Source: Actinoplanes siamensis (GTDB lineage Bacteria > Actinomycetota > Actinomycetes > Mycobacteriales > Micromonosporaceae). From it: 64,000 nucleotides of DNA. The notes beneath the pieces are model-generated. The model did not search any database. It was not told the DNA's origin and worked only from the letters and a program-made list of their open reading frames with translations. The stretch covers positions 1 to 64,000 of the forward strand of contig NZ_BOMW01000018.1 of NCBI RefSeq assembly GCF_016862395.1. The letters run 5' to 3'. The first letter of the stretch is position 1, and every line of letters begins with the position of its first letter. Shown here piece by piece: positions 15,826 to 25,107 of the stretch. The translations under genes were made by a program, and so were the position numbers.

Positions 15826-18800
15826 TCAGTCGGACATCACACGATTGCGGCCCGACTCCTTTGCCCGATACAGGGCGTGATCGGCCCGAGCGAGCAGTTC
15901 GTCAAGCGCGCTGTCGCCATCACTCAGACGGGTCAAGCCGATGCTGATCGTAATCGTGAGCGGTCCCGCCTGGGTCGGAACCGGCTCGCCGCCCACCGCG
16001 GCCCGGATCCGCTCGGCCAGCTCCATCGCCTCGCCGTCGTGGTCCGGCAGCACGATCGCGAATTCCTCGCCGCCGTACCGGCCGAGCACGTCGGAGTGCC
16101 GCAGGACGGCCCGGATCCGCCGCGCCACGGTGCGGATCACCTCGTCGCCCACACCATGGCCGTACGTGTCGTTGACGCTCTTGAACTTGTCGATGTCCAG
16201 CATCGCGGCCGCGAGCGGGCGCCCGCCGCGGGTCGCGGCCCGCACCAGTGCCCCGGCCACCGCGTAGAAGTGCCGCCGGTTGTGCTGCCCGGTCAGCTCG
16301 TCGGTGGTGGCCAGTTCCTGCACCCGGCTGAACAGGCGCGCGTTGTCGTAAGCGGTCATCCCCTGCGAGGAGAGCGCCGCGGCCACCTGCCGGCTGGTGT
16401 CGTCCAGCGCGGCGCCGCCGAGCAGCGCCACGCCGGCCCGCCCGTCCCGGCCGTCCAGCGGCACGGCCAGCGCCACCGGCTCCCCGTCGAGCAGCCGCTC
16501 GCGCAGCCCGCCGGTGCCGGCCGGGTCCAGCAGGGCCGGCGCGGTGAGGCCGGCGAGCAGGGCGGTCTCCTCCGCGGTGAGGCGGCGCCCGGCGATCCCG
16601 GCCGGCTCCAGCACCTCGCCGTCCGGGTTGACCAGGCAGCCGGAGCCGGCGCCGAGGGTGGTCCGCAGGGTGCCGCCGAGCCGGCGCAGCAGCCGGTCCG
16701 GCTCCAGGATGCCGGTCAGCTCGGCCAGGCTGGCGCGCAGCATCTCGGCGAGCTCCTGCTGCTGTTGCGCGGCCTGCACGGCCAGGTGCAGCTGGGCCGC
16801 CCGGGCGGTCTCCAGGGAGATCGCGACGTGGCTGCTGACCGCGGTGAGCACCTCGATGTCGTCGTCGGTGAAGATGCCCCGAGCCAGCCGGCTGTCCAGG
16901 TAGACGACGCCGACCAGGCGTCCCTTGAACTGCACCGGGGCGGCCAGGACGCTGCGCAGGCCGTGCACCACGACGCTGCGTGAGCCGAGCGCGGCGCCCT
17001 GGTCGGTGCCGGTGACCACGACCGCCTCGCCGGACTCGGCGACCCGGCGGACCAGGGTGGCGCCGAACTCGATGGCGCCGGCCAGATCGCCGGCGGCGTC
17101 CCGGCCGGCGAAGCGGACCGGCTCGCCCGCCTCGTCGAGCAGGAAGAACAGCGCCCGCTCGGCGCCCAGGATGCGCAGCATCTCGTCGAGCGCGACCCGG
17201 GCCAGCTGCTGCGGGTCGAGGACGGTGGCGGCGGCCGTGCTGATCTGCTGCAGCGCCTCCAGCCGGCGGTTGCGGCCGGCGCCGGCGCCGCGGCGTTCGG
17301 TGACCGTACGCCTGTGGGTGATGGCCTCCTCGTCCACGCCGAACTCGGTGCGGGTCTGCCGCCGCCGCGGCTCCCAGCCGTAGCAGGCGGACAGCGTGAG
17401 CGCGGCCCGGGCCTGCCGGTCGGCCTCGTGGATCTGCCCGAGAGCGCGGAACGCGCGGGCCCGGATGCGGTGCAGCTCGTACTGGGCCATCGGCGCGTCC
17501 AGGTCGCGGGCCCGCTTCTCGGCCTCGTCGGCCAGCTTGACGCTGCGCTCGTGGTCGCCGGTGAGCTGGCAGAGCGAGGCCTGGCAGAGCGCGTGGGACA
17601 GCTTGATCAACGGCGAGCCGCCGGCCCGGCCCAGCTCGCGGATCGCCTGGACGGCCTCGGCCAGCCGGGCGGGCCGGTCCTCGCCGCTGCTGTAGCGCAG
17701 CCGGATCAGCCGGGCGTGCGCCTGGAACGTGAAGATCCACTTGTGCTGGACCATCAGATCCCGGTGGCGCAGCCCGAGCTCACGGAACTCGGTCATCACC
17801 GCCTCGAACGGCTCGCCCACCTCGCCCTGTTCGAGCAGCACGCAGGCCTGCGCGGTGAGGTTGTGGGCGCGCTGCACGCGGGTGCCGGCGCCGGGCGGGA
17901 ACGCCTCGCGCAGCCGCTGCAGGGCGGTCGCGGCCTCGCCGAACCGGCCCTGGTAGGCGGGGATCATCGCGCCCAGCATGCCGAGCGAGGTGCCGTAGGT
18001 CAGGGCCGGATCGGCGACACCGCGCAGGCCGCGCTGGTACTCGCGCTCGGCCTCCGCGGGGTAGCCGCGCAACAGCTGCCGCAGACCCTGGGAGGCGTGG
18101 CCGGGCAACAGTTGGGCCGGCTCGTACCAGCGGGCGTTCCTGGTGATCGCCTTTTCCCAGGCGGTGCCGTCGTCGTAGCCGCCGAGCAGCATCGAGCAGC
18201 CGCGGATCCACTCGACGTAGGCCAGCAGCGCGGGATCGCCGAGCCCGGTGGCGACCTCGGTGGCGCGGCGCAGGCAGCGTTCGCCGGCGCCGCGCAGCCC
18301 GACCATCGAGGTGACGTAGCCGGCCAGGGCGTACACCCGGGCGTACTCCGGGCTGGGGCCGAGGCGGTTCACCGCGTACATCGCCCGCAGCGCGAGGATG
18401 CCCGCCTCCTTCAGGCGCAGGCCGATGGCCGCGGCGAAGCCGCCGGCGTCCAGCACGGCGGTCAGCACGGCGAGCGCTTCCCGCCGCCGGCCTGCGGCCG
18501 TTCCGAACCCGATGCCGGTACGGCGTACCACCCCACCGGCGAACGCCGACGCCAGTGTCGAGCCGACCAGGCCCGGCCCGTTGCCGGGCAGCGGGCGGCC
18601 CAGCTCGGCGAGCGCGTCCCGGACCGCGGCGAGCGCCCGGGTGTCGTCCCAGGTGGTGTGGCTCAGCTCGATCCGGGTGAGGTACATCCCGGCGCGCCGC
18701 AGCGGGTCCGGCTCGACGGCCAGCGCCCGTTCCAGGGTCTGGCCGGCCTCGGTGAGCCGGCCCGCCCGCAGATTCGCCTGGGCCAGCCGGTGCAGCAGCG

Positions 18801-21006
18801 CGGGCGCCGGCGCCGGGTCGCCCTCGATGGCCTCGCCCAGGTAGCGGATCGCGTCGGCCGGGGCCTGGTCGGCGAGCGCCCGCAGGCCCGCGGTGGCAGC
18901 GGCCCGGCGGCGGTCGGCCTCCGGGGCGGCGTTGCCGGCGCCGTGGTAGTAGCGCGCCACCGTGTACGCGTACGCATCGTCCCGCAGCTGCGGCGGCAGC
19001 GCCTCGGCGGCCGCGGCCAGCCTCGCGTGGCACCGGCACAGTTCGTCCGGCGTGAGCCGCAGCAGCAGGCTCTCGCGCAGTTGCGGGTGGACGAAGGCGT
19101 ACCAGCCGCCCGGCCGCACCTCCAGCACGTGCCGGTCCAGGCCGGTGGCGAGCGCCTCCAGGGTCTCCGCGTCGTCGGCGCCGGGCAGGCCCTCCGGCCG
19201 GAACCGGATCCCGGCCACCGCGGCGACGGTGAGCCGGTCCAGCACCGGCAGGGACAGCGCGTTGAGCCGCGCGGCGAGCAGGTCGCGCACGCCGGACGCG
19301 GCGGGCAGCGCGTCGGCGCCCGCGGTGTCCAGCCGCCAGGTGCCCCACATCGGCCCGAGCAGGCCGGCGTCGAGCAGCCGCATCAGGTAGCTGACCACGG
19401 CCAGCGGGGTCCCGTCGGTGCGCACCGCGACGTGCCGGGCCAGCTCGGCCGGCACCTCGGCGCCGGGCAGCCGGGACGCGACGACCTCGGCCACCACCGC
19501 CGGCGGCAGCGGAGTGCAGGTCAGCTCCAGCGTGCCGGGAACACCCAGGTCCACGCCGTCGCCGGTGTCGGTGAGCAGCACGAGCAGCGGCAGGCCGGGC
19601 AGCTCCGGGGCGAGCGCGGAGAGCAGCCGCCGGGTGGCGGTGTCCAGCAGATGCGCGTCGTCGATCACCACGATCATGCCGTCGGCGCGGCGGGCCAGCT
19701 CACCGAGGAAGGCGGCGCCGGCCGCGAAGACGTGCTCGTCGCCGGCCGCCGCCGGGCCGGGGTCCTCCAGCAGCCCGCCGAGGTCGCCGAAGAGCGTGTG
19801 CACCTGGGCGGCGCCGGCGGCCGCGACGGCCGCGACGATGTGCTGCTCGGCGTGGGCGCGGGCCGGTTCGGGCAGCTTCTGGATCCGGGCTGTCGAGGCC
19901 CGCACGGCCTCCCGGAACACGGCGAGCGGGGCCGGCTCGTCCGGGCGGCAGGTGCCCCAGAGCACCGGGCAGCCGGCCGCGGCGGCCAGCCCGGCGGCGT
20001 GGTCGGCCAGCCGGGTGCGCCCGGAGCCGGGACCGCCGTGGACGAGCACGACGCCGCCCAGCCCGGCCCGGGCCCGCTCCCAGCGGCGGGCCAGGCGGTC
20101 CGCCTCGGCGTCCCGGCCGCACATCTGCCACTTGCCGGCCGCCGGGGCCTGCGCGGCCTCCCCGCCCGGGGCGTGTCGCAGGGCGTCGAGCAGGGTGGCG
20201 GCGTCCGGGTAGCGGTCGTCGGGGTCCTTGGCGAGCAGCCGGTGCACCACGCCGGCGAGCACCGGGTCGATCTCCGGGCGGCTCTCGCGCACATCCGGCA
20301 CCGGCGCGGCCAGGTGCATCCGCAGCAGCTCGCCGACGTCGCCGGCCTCGAACGGCAGACGCCCGGTGAGGCACTCGAAGAGCACCACCCCGAGCGAGTA
20401 GAGGTCGGATCGCCCGTCCACCGGCCGGCGCAGCATCCCGGACTGCTCCGGCGAGGTGTAGAGGAACGTGCCGACCGCCTGGTTCTCGCCGGCGTCCCGG
20501 CCGAGCTGGGCCAGACCGAAGTCGATCAGCTTGGCCGTGCCGCCCGCGGCGATCATGATGTTGTCCGGCTTGATGTCCCGGTGCACCAGGCCCACCCGGT
20601 GCGCGGCGGCCAGGCCCTGGGCCAGCTGCGCGGCCAGGACCACCGTGCGCTCGGGCGTCAGCACGCCGTAGACCAGCAGGTCGGCGAGAGTGCCGCCGGA
20701 GAGGCGCTCGAGCACCAGACCGGGTACGCCGTCCACGTCGCCGACCGCGTGCACGCCCACCACGCCGGGGTCGTCGATGCAGGCCAGCAGGGCGGCCTCC
20801 CGCTGGAAGGCGGTCCGGATCCCGGGCAGCTCGCCGGCGTCGGTCAGCGGGCGCTTCAGCGCATAGTCGCCGCCTTCGTGCCGGACGTGGTGCACCATGG
20901 TGAAAGCGCCACGGCCCAGTTCCTCGACGACTTCGAGGCCGGTCAGCTCAGCGGTGTGCGGCCTGCTGGCGGGGCGCGTCTGGGGGGTATCCGTCACCGA
21001 AAGCAC
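15826..21006 (-). CDS. Ser/Thr kinase - ATPase - TPR - GAF - diguanylate cyclase fusion
   Basis: One 1,726-residue signalling protein. Residues about 22-280 are an Hanks-type kinase: glycine loop LGRGAFTMV, Lys in YALKRPL, HRDIKPDN catalytic loop, DFGLA. Residues about 295-600 are an AAA/STAND-type ATPase with Walker A HGGPGSGRT and Walker B IVVIDDAHLLD. About 640-1150 is helical TPR-like repeat. About 1190-1345 is a GAF domain, with a second weaker GAF-like stretch at about 1380-1530. The C-terminus is a GGDEF domain: DIDKFKSVNDTYGH, active-site GGEEF, and an RHSD inhibitory site five residues before it, so c-di-GMP synthesis with product feedback is predicted. No transmembrane helix is seen. 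The GTG start at 21006 is favoured; another GTG lies three codons later. Confidence 0.93.
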   Translation of the reverse strand: MLSVTDTPQTRPASRPHTAELTGLEVVEELGRGAFTMVHHVRHEGGDYALKRPLTDAGELPGIRTAFQREAALLACIDDPGVVGVHAVGDVDGVPGLVLERLSGGTLADLLVYGVLTPERTVVLAAQLAQGLAAAHRVGLVHRDIKPDNIMIAAGGTAKLIDFGLAQLGRDAGENQAVGTFLYTSPEQSGMLRRPVDGRSDLYSLGVVLFECLTGRLPFEAGDVGELLRMHLAAPVPDVRESRPEIDPVLAGVVHRLLAKDPDDRYPDAATLLDALRHAPGGEAAQAPAAGKWQMCGRDAEADRLARRWERARAGLGGVVLVHGGPGSGRTRLADHAAGLAAAAGCPVLWGTCRPDEPAPLAVFREAVRASTARIQKLPEPARAHAEQHIVAAVAAAGAAQVHTLFGDLGGLLEDPGPAAAGDEHVFAAGAAFLGELARRADGMIVVIDDAHLLDTATRRLLSALAPELPGLPLLVLLTDTGDGVDLGVPGTLELTCTPLPPAVVAEVVASRLPGAEVPAELARHVAVRTDGTPLAVVSYLMRLLDAGLLGPMWGTWRLDTAGADALPAASGVRDLLAARLNALSLPVLDRLTVAAVAGIRFRPEGLPGADDAETLEALATGLDRHVLEVRPGGWYAFVHPQLRESLLLRLTPDELCRCHARLAAAAEALPPQLRDDAYAYTVARYYHGAGNAAPEADRRRAAATAGLRALADQAPADAIRYLGEAIEGDPAPAPALLHRLAQANLRAGRLTEAGQTLERALAVEPDPLRRAGMYLTRIELSHTTWDDTRALAAVRDALAELGRPLPGNGPGLVGSTLASAFAGGVVRRTGIGFGTAAGRRREALAVLTAVLDAGGFAAAIGLRLKEAGILALRAMYAVNRLGPSPEYARVYALAGYVTSMVGLRGAGERCLRRATEVATGLGDPALLAYVEWIRGCSMLLGGYDDGTAWEKAITRNARWYEPAQLLPGHASQGLRQLLRGYPAEAEREYQRGLRGVADPALTYGTSLGMLGAMIPAYQGRFGEAATALQRLREAFPPGAGTRVQRAHNLTAQACVLLEQGEVGEPFEAVMTEFRELGLRHRDLMVQHKWIFTFQAHARLIRLRYSSGEDRPARLAEAVQAIRELGRAGGSPLIKLSHALCQASLCQLTGDHERSVKLADEAEKRARDLDAPMAQYELHRIRARAFRALGQIHEADRQARAALTLSACYGWEPRRRQTRTEFGVDEEAITHRRTVTERRGAGAGRNRRLEALQQISTAAATVLDPQQLARVALDEMLRILGAERALFFLLDEAGEPVRFAGRDAAGDLAGAIEFGATLVRRVAESGEAVVVTGTDQGAALGSRSVVVHGLRSVLAAPVQFKGRLVGVVYLDSRLARGIFTDDDIEVLTAVSSHVAISLETARAAQLHLAVQAAQQQQELAEMLRASLAELTGILEPDRLLRRLGGTLRTTLGAGSGCLVNPDGEVLEPAGIAGRRLTAEETALLAGLTAPALLDPAGTGGLRERLLDGEPVALAVPLDGRDGRAGVALLGGAALDDTSRQVAAALSSQGMTAYDNARLFSRVQELATTDELTGQHNRRHFYAVAGALVRAATRGGRPLAAAMLDIDKFKSVNDTYGHGVGDEVIRTVARRIRAVLRHSDVLGRYGGEEFAIVLPDHDGEAMELAERIRAAVGGEPVPTQAGPLTITISIGLTRLSDGDSALDELLARADHALYRAKESGRNRVMSD

Positions 21007-21267
21007 TCATTCCGTAGCGGTCTGCACTTCTGCTGTTCGGCCGCCGGCGCCGGAACCTGAACTTTCCTCTCTGTTTCCCCGCCCCGCCCCGGCGGTGACT
21101 CCCCCCGGGCCGGACCGGCGGCGTTGCGCCGCGCCGCCCGGCTGACACCGACGACTCGTCCCCGGGCAAGCCCGAAACGTCCCGCCTCCCGCCCGACTTG
21201 TGCCGGCGCCCTCTTCCGAGTTGGTCCGGGGGCGTTCCGCTGCGCCGTCCCGGGGTCCGGCCGGAAC

Positions 21268-22065
21268 GTGTATGACGTGCTCAAACGCTTGCTCGCAGTG
21301 CTGCTGCTGTCGTCTCCGGCCGGCTGGGCGGCGCCGGCCGCCTCGGCCACCCCGCCGGGGCACATCATCCGCCCCGGCGACACGCTTTCCGGCATCGCGG
21401 ACCGCTATCACGTCACGGTCGGCGAACTGCGGCGCTGGAACAACCTCGCGGCGAAGGCCACGCTGAGGCCCGACGGCGCCGTGCGCTTGTCCGCTTCTTA
21501 TCAGGTACGCCCGCGGTGGAGCACCCGCGTCGAACCGGTCACCGCGGCGGAGGTCAACGGCGACCCGGCCAAGCGCTGCCCGGTTCCCGCCTCCGAACTG
21601 CGCCGGGTCTGGGTCAGGTACATGGACTTCGACGGCATCGTCCACGACGGCAACCTGATCGTGCACGAGTCGATAGCGCCGGCCACGCAGCGCGCGTTCG
21701 CCCTGCTCTACGAGTGGCGTTTCCCCATCGCGGTGATGCAGCCCGCCTCGGTGAACCTGCCCGGCTCGACCGACCGCTCGATCGTCACCAGCGGTTACGA
21801 GTGCCGCACCGTCGCCGGCACCACGAAGTGGTCCCAGCACGCCTACGGCCTGGCCATCGACGTCAACCCGCGCCAGAACCCGATGATCCGCGGCGACTAC
21901 CTGGATCCCCCGCACAGCGAGCCGTGGATCCCCCGCGGCCCGTACCGCACCGGCATGATCCACGAAGCGGGCGCCGCGGCGGCGTTCACCGCGAACGGCT
22001 TCGCCTGGGGCGGCCGCTGGCACTCCCTCAAGGACTACATGCACTTCAGCCCCACCAACCTCTGA
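21268..22065 (+). CDS. Secreted LysM + M15 (VanY-type) peptidase
   Basis: A roughly 265-residue exported protein. After a signal peptide (LLAVLLLSSPAGWAAPAASA) comes one LysM domain, HIIRPGDTLSGIADRYHV through RRWNNL, which should bind peptidoglycan. The C-terminal half is a D-Ala-D-Ala carboxypeptidase-like M15 domain: SQHAYGLAIDVN gives the zinc SxHxxGxAxD motif and DYMHF the second His motif. It therefore probably trims cell-wall peptides. The exact start is not certain: GTG codons at 21268 and 21277 both precede the signal peptide, with no clear ribosome site. It is divergent from the kinase-GGDEF gene. Confidence 0.85.
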   Translation: MYDVLKRLLAVLLLSSPAGWAAPAASATPPGHIIRPGDTLSGIADRYHVTVGELRRWNNLAAKATLRPDGAVRLSASYQVRPRWSTRVEPVTAAEVNGDPAKRCPVPASELRRVWVRYMDFDGIVHDGNLIVHESIAPATQRAFALLYEWRFPIAVMQPASVNLPGSTDRSIVTSGYECRTVAGTTKWSQHAYGLAIDVNPRQNPMIRGDYLDPPHSEPWIPRGPYRTGMIHEAGAAAAFTANGFAWGGRWHSLKDYMHFSPTNL

Positions 22066-22273
22066 CCCCTGCCCCGAACCCGCGAGACACCCATGAGTGC
22101 CGGCCGCCGGGCGCCAGCCGGCGGTCAGAAGCCCCTCAGCCCTTGCGAGGGACTCCACTGCCGGCCGAGCGGTTTTGGCCGGCGGTCAGCGGTGCGTTGG
22201 CTGTCTTGCGAGGTGGGGCCGCGCGTCCCGGGGAATGCGCCTGTCGCGGAAAGGCTGCAGCTAAAGTGGAGAA

Positions 22274-23299
22274 ATGCAGATTATTCGGTATAAAACGGTC
22301 AAAGCGGTTTTAGGAATTCCTCTCGCTTTCGCGGTGTCCGCGAGTGTGGGTACGGCGGCGCTTACCACCGACCTGGCCCTGACCCATCCAGCAGCCGCGG
22401 CGGGCACCGGGACCCCGGCGGTAACGACCGCGCCGGACGGACCGGATCGTCTGAAGGCGGCCCTGCTCACCCTCCGTGACCTGCCGAAGGGGTACGTGGC
22501 GGTGCCGGGCGACATGATGTCGTTCAGCGGCGCGGGCACCGGCGGCGGCAACTGCGCCAAGGTTGCCGGCGACCGGCCGCCGGCCGGGGACCGGCCCGAG
22601 GTCCCGGACCGCCCGGTGGCGCCCGGTTCGCCGGCCGGACCCGGGCTGCCGGTGCGCCCGAGCCCGCGGACCGCCGCGGTCCCGCCGGTCCTGGCGGCCA
22701 TGATGACCCTGGCCCCGGGCGCCGCCGAGTCCGCGCCGCCGAACCCGGCGACCTCGGCTCCGGGGGGCGCCACGACGACAACGGATGCCCGGGCGGACCT
22801 GCCGGTGGGGCCGTCGGCCCGGCCCGGCCTCAGCCCGCGGCCCAGCGACTCGCCACGGACCGGCAGCCCGGCCCCCGGCGGCAACGACGGCGGCAAGGAC
22901 CCGACCGTGCAGGCCGCCTTCATGAAGGGCGAGACCGGGCCGGTCCTGCTCGAGGCGATCAACCCGGCCGGCGACCGCGCCGCCCGGAAGATCGTCGCCG
23001 CGGTGGCCGACTCGCCGCGGCGCTGCCCCACCTACGACGAGGGACGGCCCGGCACGGCGGACTACCTGCACATGGCGATGTTCCCGCTGCGCGTGCCGAA
23101 GCTCGGCGAGGAATCGGCCGGTGTGCGCTTCGAGGTGGAGCTGAACCACCCGCCGATCACCGTGCGCGGCAAGGCCGTCGCGGTGGCGGTGCGCGGGGTG
23201 GCCGTCACGGTGCTGCTCGCGCACGTCGAGGAGCCGAGTCAGCACGAGCTCGAGACGATCGCGCGTACCGCCGTACAGAAAATCAATCGGAAGCGATAA
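22274..23299 (+). CDS. Secreted protein with Pro/Gly-rich insert
   Basis: A 341-residue exported protein of unknown function. A signal peptide covers about residues 1-43. The segment LKAALLTLRDLPKGYVAVPG (about 57-76) and the end VEEPSQHELETIARTAVQKI resemble actinobacterial extracellular sensor-type domains found beside or inside PknH-like kinases. Between them, about residues 98-215 form a long Pro/Gly/Ala/Arg-rich spacer that looks disordered. Conserved cysteines include NCAKV and RRCPTY, which could form a disulfide. The start at 22274 has both a GGAG ribosome site and a TAAAGT box 6 nt upstream. Confidence 0.75.
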   Translation: MQIIRYKTVKAVLGIPLAFAVSASVGTAALTTDLALTHPAAAAGTGTPAVTTAPDGPDRLKAALLTLRDLPKGYVAVPGDMMSFSGAGTGGGNCAKVAGDRPPAGDRPEVPDRPVAPGSPAGPGLPVRPSPRTAAVPPVLAAMMTLAPGAAESAPPNPATSAPGGATTTTDARADLPVGPSARPGLSPRPSDSPRTGSPAPGGNDGGKDPTVQAAFMKGETGPVLLEAINPAGDRAARKIVAAVADSPRRCPTYDEGRPGTADYLHMAMFPLRVPKLGEESAGVRFEVELNHPPITVRGKAVAVAVRGVAVTVLLAHVEEPSQHELETIARTAVQKINRKR

Positions 23300-23329
23300 G
23301 CGGACCGGGACCCCGGGCGGCGGACCTCG

Positions 23330-24052
23330 TCAGAGGGACGCCGCCAATGTCCGCAGAGCCTCCTTGGCGCCGGCGGTCAGCGGCTCGCCGTGGCCCGGCA
23401 GGATCGCCCGGACGTCCAGCGTGGCCAGCTTCTTCACCGACTGCTTCGCCGCGGCCAGGTCTGACGTGTACTGCGGGTCGGAGCCCTCCAGCCCGTTCTG
23501 GGTGCGCAGCGCGTCGCCGGCCACCAGCGTCCCGGTCGCCGGCTCGAAGATCGAGATGTGCCCCGGCGTGTGCCCCGGCGTCGCGACGATCCGCAGGCCG
23601 AACACCTCGGCGCCGTCGCCGAGCGTCTTGATCTCCTGGTCCGAGACGATGTTGGCGCCGTCGTTGACGCTCGCGTAGATCGACGCCTTGAGCCGCGGCG
23701 CCATCTCCGCCAGGCCGCCGATGTGGTCGTCGTGGTAGTGGGTGAGGATCACGTGCCTGACCGCGGCCAAGCCGCTGCCGGCCGCCTTCAGCGCGTCCTC
23801 GATGGCGCTGGCCGAGCCCGGCGTGCCGGTGTCGACGACCGCCGCCTCGCTACCGCGGAGCAGCGCATATGCCGAGACGTAGCTGCGGTTGACCCGGTGC
23901 CAGCCGGCCGGCAGCGCGGTCGGCGCGGGCGCCGGGGACGTCGGCGGCGCAGGGGACGACGCCGGGGACGACGAACAGGCGGTCAGCGTGTCGACCACGG
24001 CCAGGCCCAGCACTCCGGCCCCGGCGGTGACGAACAGACGGCGGCTGGTCAT
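23330..24052 (-). CDS. Metallo-beta-lactamase-fold hydrolase, lipoprotein
   Basis: A 240-residue exported MBL-fold protein. The N-terminus MTSRRLFVTAGAGVLGLAVVD has a Tat-like twin arginine and ends in a lipobox, LTAC (Cys near residue 26), so it is probably a membrane-anchored lipoprotein. Metal ligands are visible: THYHDDHIGGL (HxHxDH), GHTPGHIS and PGHGEP. The family cleaves lactones, esters, thioesters or RNA; the small size and HYHDDHIGG motif fit glyoxalase II or lactonase-like members. The substrate is unknown. It converges with the secreted protein gene, with 30 bp between. Confidence 0.85.
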   Translation of the reverse strand: MTSRRLFVTAGAGVLGLAVVDTLTACSSSPASSPAPPTSPAPAPTALPAGWHRVNRSYVSAYALLRGSEAAVVDTGTPGSASAIEDALKAAGSGLAAVRHVILTHYHDDHIGGLAEMAPRLKASIYASVNDGANIVSDQEIKTLGDGAEVFGLRIVATPGHTPGHISIFEPATGTLVAGDALRTQNGLEGSDPQYTSDLAAAKQSVKKLATLDVRAILPGHGEPLTAGAKEALRTLAASL

Positions 24053-24386
24053 CTCTCATGCCTACCGCACCGGAGGGGACCACGGGAACCCGGCGGATGC
24101 GCCTGATGTCGACGTACATAGTCGCGATACCTACCGATACGGGGCTGCCACCGTTGTCCGAATCCCTGCTGGCCGTCGCCGCCCTCGCGCTGCGGCTTCG
24201 GCCCGCGTGAGTGGCGGCTCTGGCACTGCGGGCTCGGGGGCGCGCCCACGGGTGAGCCGACCGCAGGTGGGCCGCCCGGAAGCGAGCCGCCCGGAAGCGG
24301 ACAGCCAGCGAGCGGGCGGCCCGGAACCGGGCGGCCACGCGTTCGCGTGATTGACTCGTGTCAAACGGCGCTGGTAGCACGGAAGC
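24053..24386. other. Intergenic region, 334 bp
   Basis: This region holds the promoter of the MBL-fold gene on one side and of the 180-residue gene on the other. A short near-tandem repeat (GAGCCGCCCGGAAGC twice, near 24280-24310) is present. Open frames crossing it are low-complexity Arg/Pro/Gly on either strand, so no gene is called. Confidence 0.5.
24351..24380 (+). promoter_or_regulatory. Leaderless promoter of the 180-residue gene
   Basis: TTGACT (24351-24356) and TAGCAC (24375-24380) are separated by 18 bp. The -10 box ends 6 nt before the GTG start at 24387 and no ribosome site is present. Confidence 0.55.
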
Positions 24387-24929
24387 GTGACCTTTCTGTG
24401 GTCCTACACCGAGGCCTTGGCCGCCGGGGACGAGGGCTGGTGGCGGGCGGCGACCCGGCACGCGGCCGATCTGCTCGAAGCGGATCACTGGTGGTTGGAC
24501 CCGCCCGGTCTGGTGCCGGTGCAGCATCTGCTGGTGGAGACGACGGCGCTGCTGTCGTACGCGCTGGCCCGCAGCACCGGCGGGGACCCGGACACGGTGA
24601 CCGGGGCGCAACTGGCGGCGTGGGCGGCGGCGCGGCCGCTGCCGATGCTGGACGAGACGGTTCCGGACACCGTGGAGAGTTCCATCTCGCTGCTGCACTG
24701 GAGCCGGATCTTCGAGCAGCAGCGGTTGCGCCAGCAGAACGACCTCGCGCGGCTGTTGCTCGCGGCCGGCCACCAGTTGCCCGGCGGTGGCGACCCGGTG
24801 GCGGATCTGTGGGCGGACCTGGTGGACCGGGAGAACCCGGGGCGCCGGTACGGTCCCGGCTCGCGCCTGCCCGGGCCGGCGCTGACGCTCGGGCTGGGCG
24901 CGGTGTTGCGGCAGTTCGACCGTGCCTGA
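24387..24929 (+). CDS. Uncharacterised protein
   Basis: A 180-residue protein that I do not recognise. It is rich in Trp, Leu and Ala, predicted mostly helical, and has no signal peptide or membrane helix. Stretches that look structured are WWRAATRHAADLLEADHWWL (about 22) and SLLHWSRIFEQQRLRQQNDL (about 99). The call rests on coding-like composition, a good leaderless promoter (TTGACT, 18 bp, TAGCAC, 6 nt to the GTG) and a clean end. It stands alone, convergent with nudC, 178 bp away. Confidence 0.65.
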   Translation: MTFLWSYTEALAAGDEGWWRAATRHAADLLEADHWWLDPPGLVPVQHLLVETTALLSYALARSTGGDPDTVTGAQLAAWAAARPLPMLDETVPDTVESSISLLHWSRIFEQQRLRQQNDLARLLLAAGHQLPGGGDPVADLWADLVDRENPGRRYGPGSRLPGPALTLGLGAVLRQFDRA

Positions 24930-25107
24930 CCGCACGGCACGGCGACGAGCCGCCACCGGGGCCGAAAGCAGGCCGTTGAGGCGGCCGCGATGCCGGGAGT
25001 GGCCGTTGTGGCACGTCAGCAAGGACGAGGACACCGCTGAGGCATACCGCAAAGCCGGTGGGCAGGTCGTTGCGGCACGATCGCGGAACCCGGGGACGGC
25101 CTTCGGC

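Noticed and set aside
17314-21060. Very long plus-strand open frame opposite the kinase-GGDEF gene
   Set aside because: It is a mirror of a GC-rich coding strand: Arg/Gly/Gln-rich, no domain, and the opposite strand has unmistakable kinase, GAF and GGDEF motifs.
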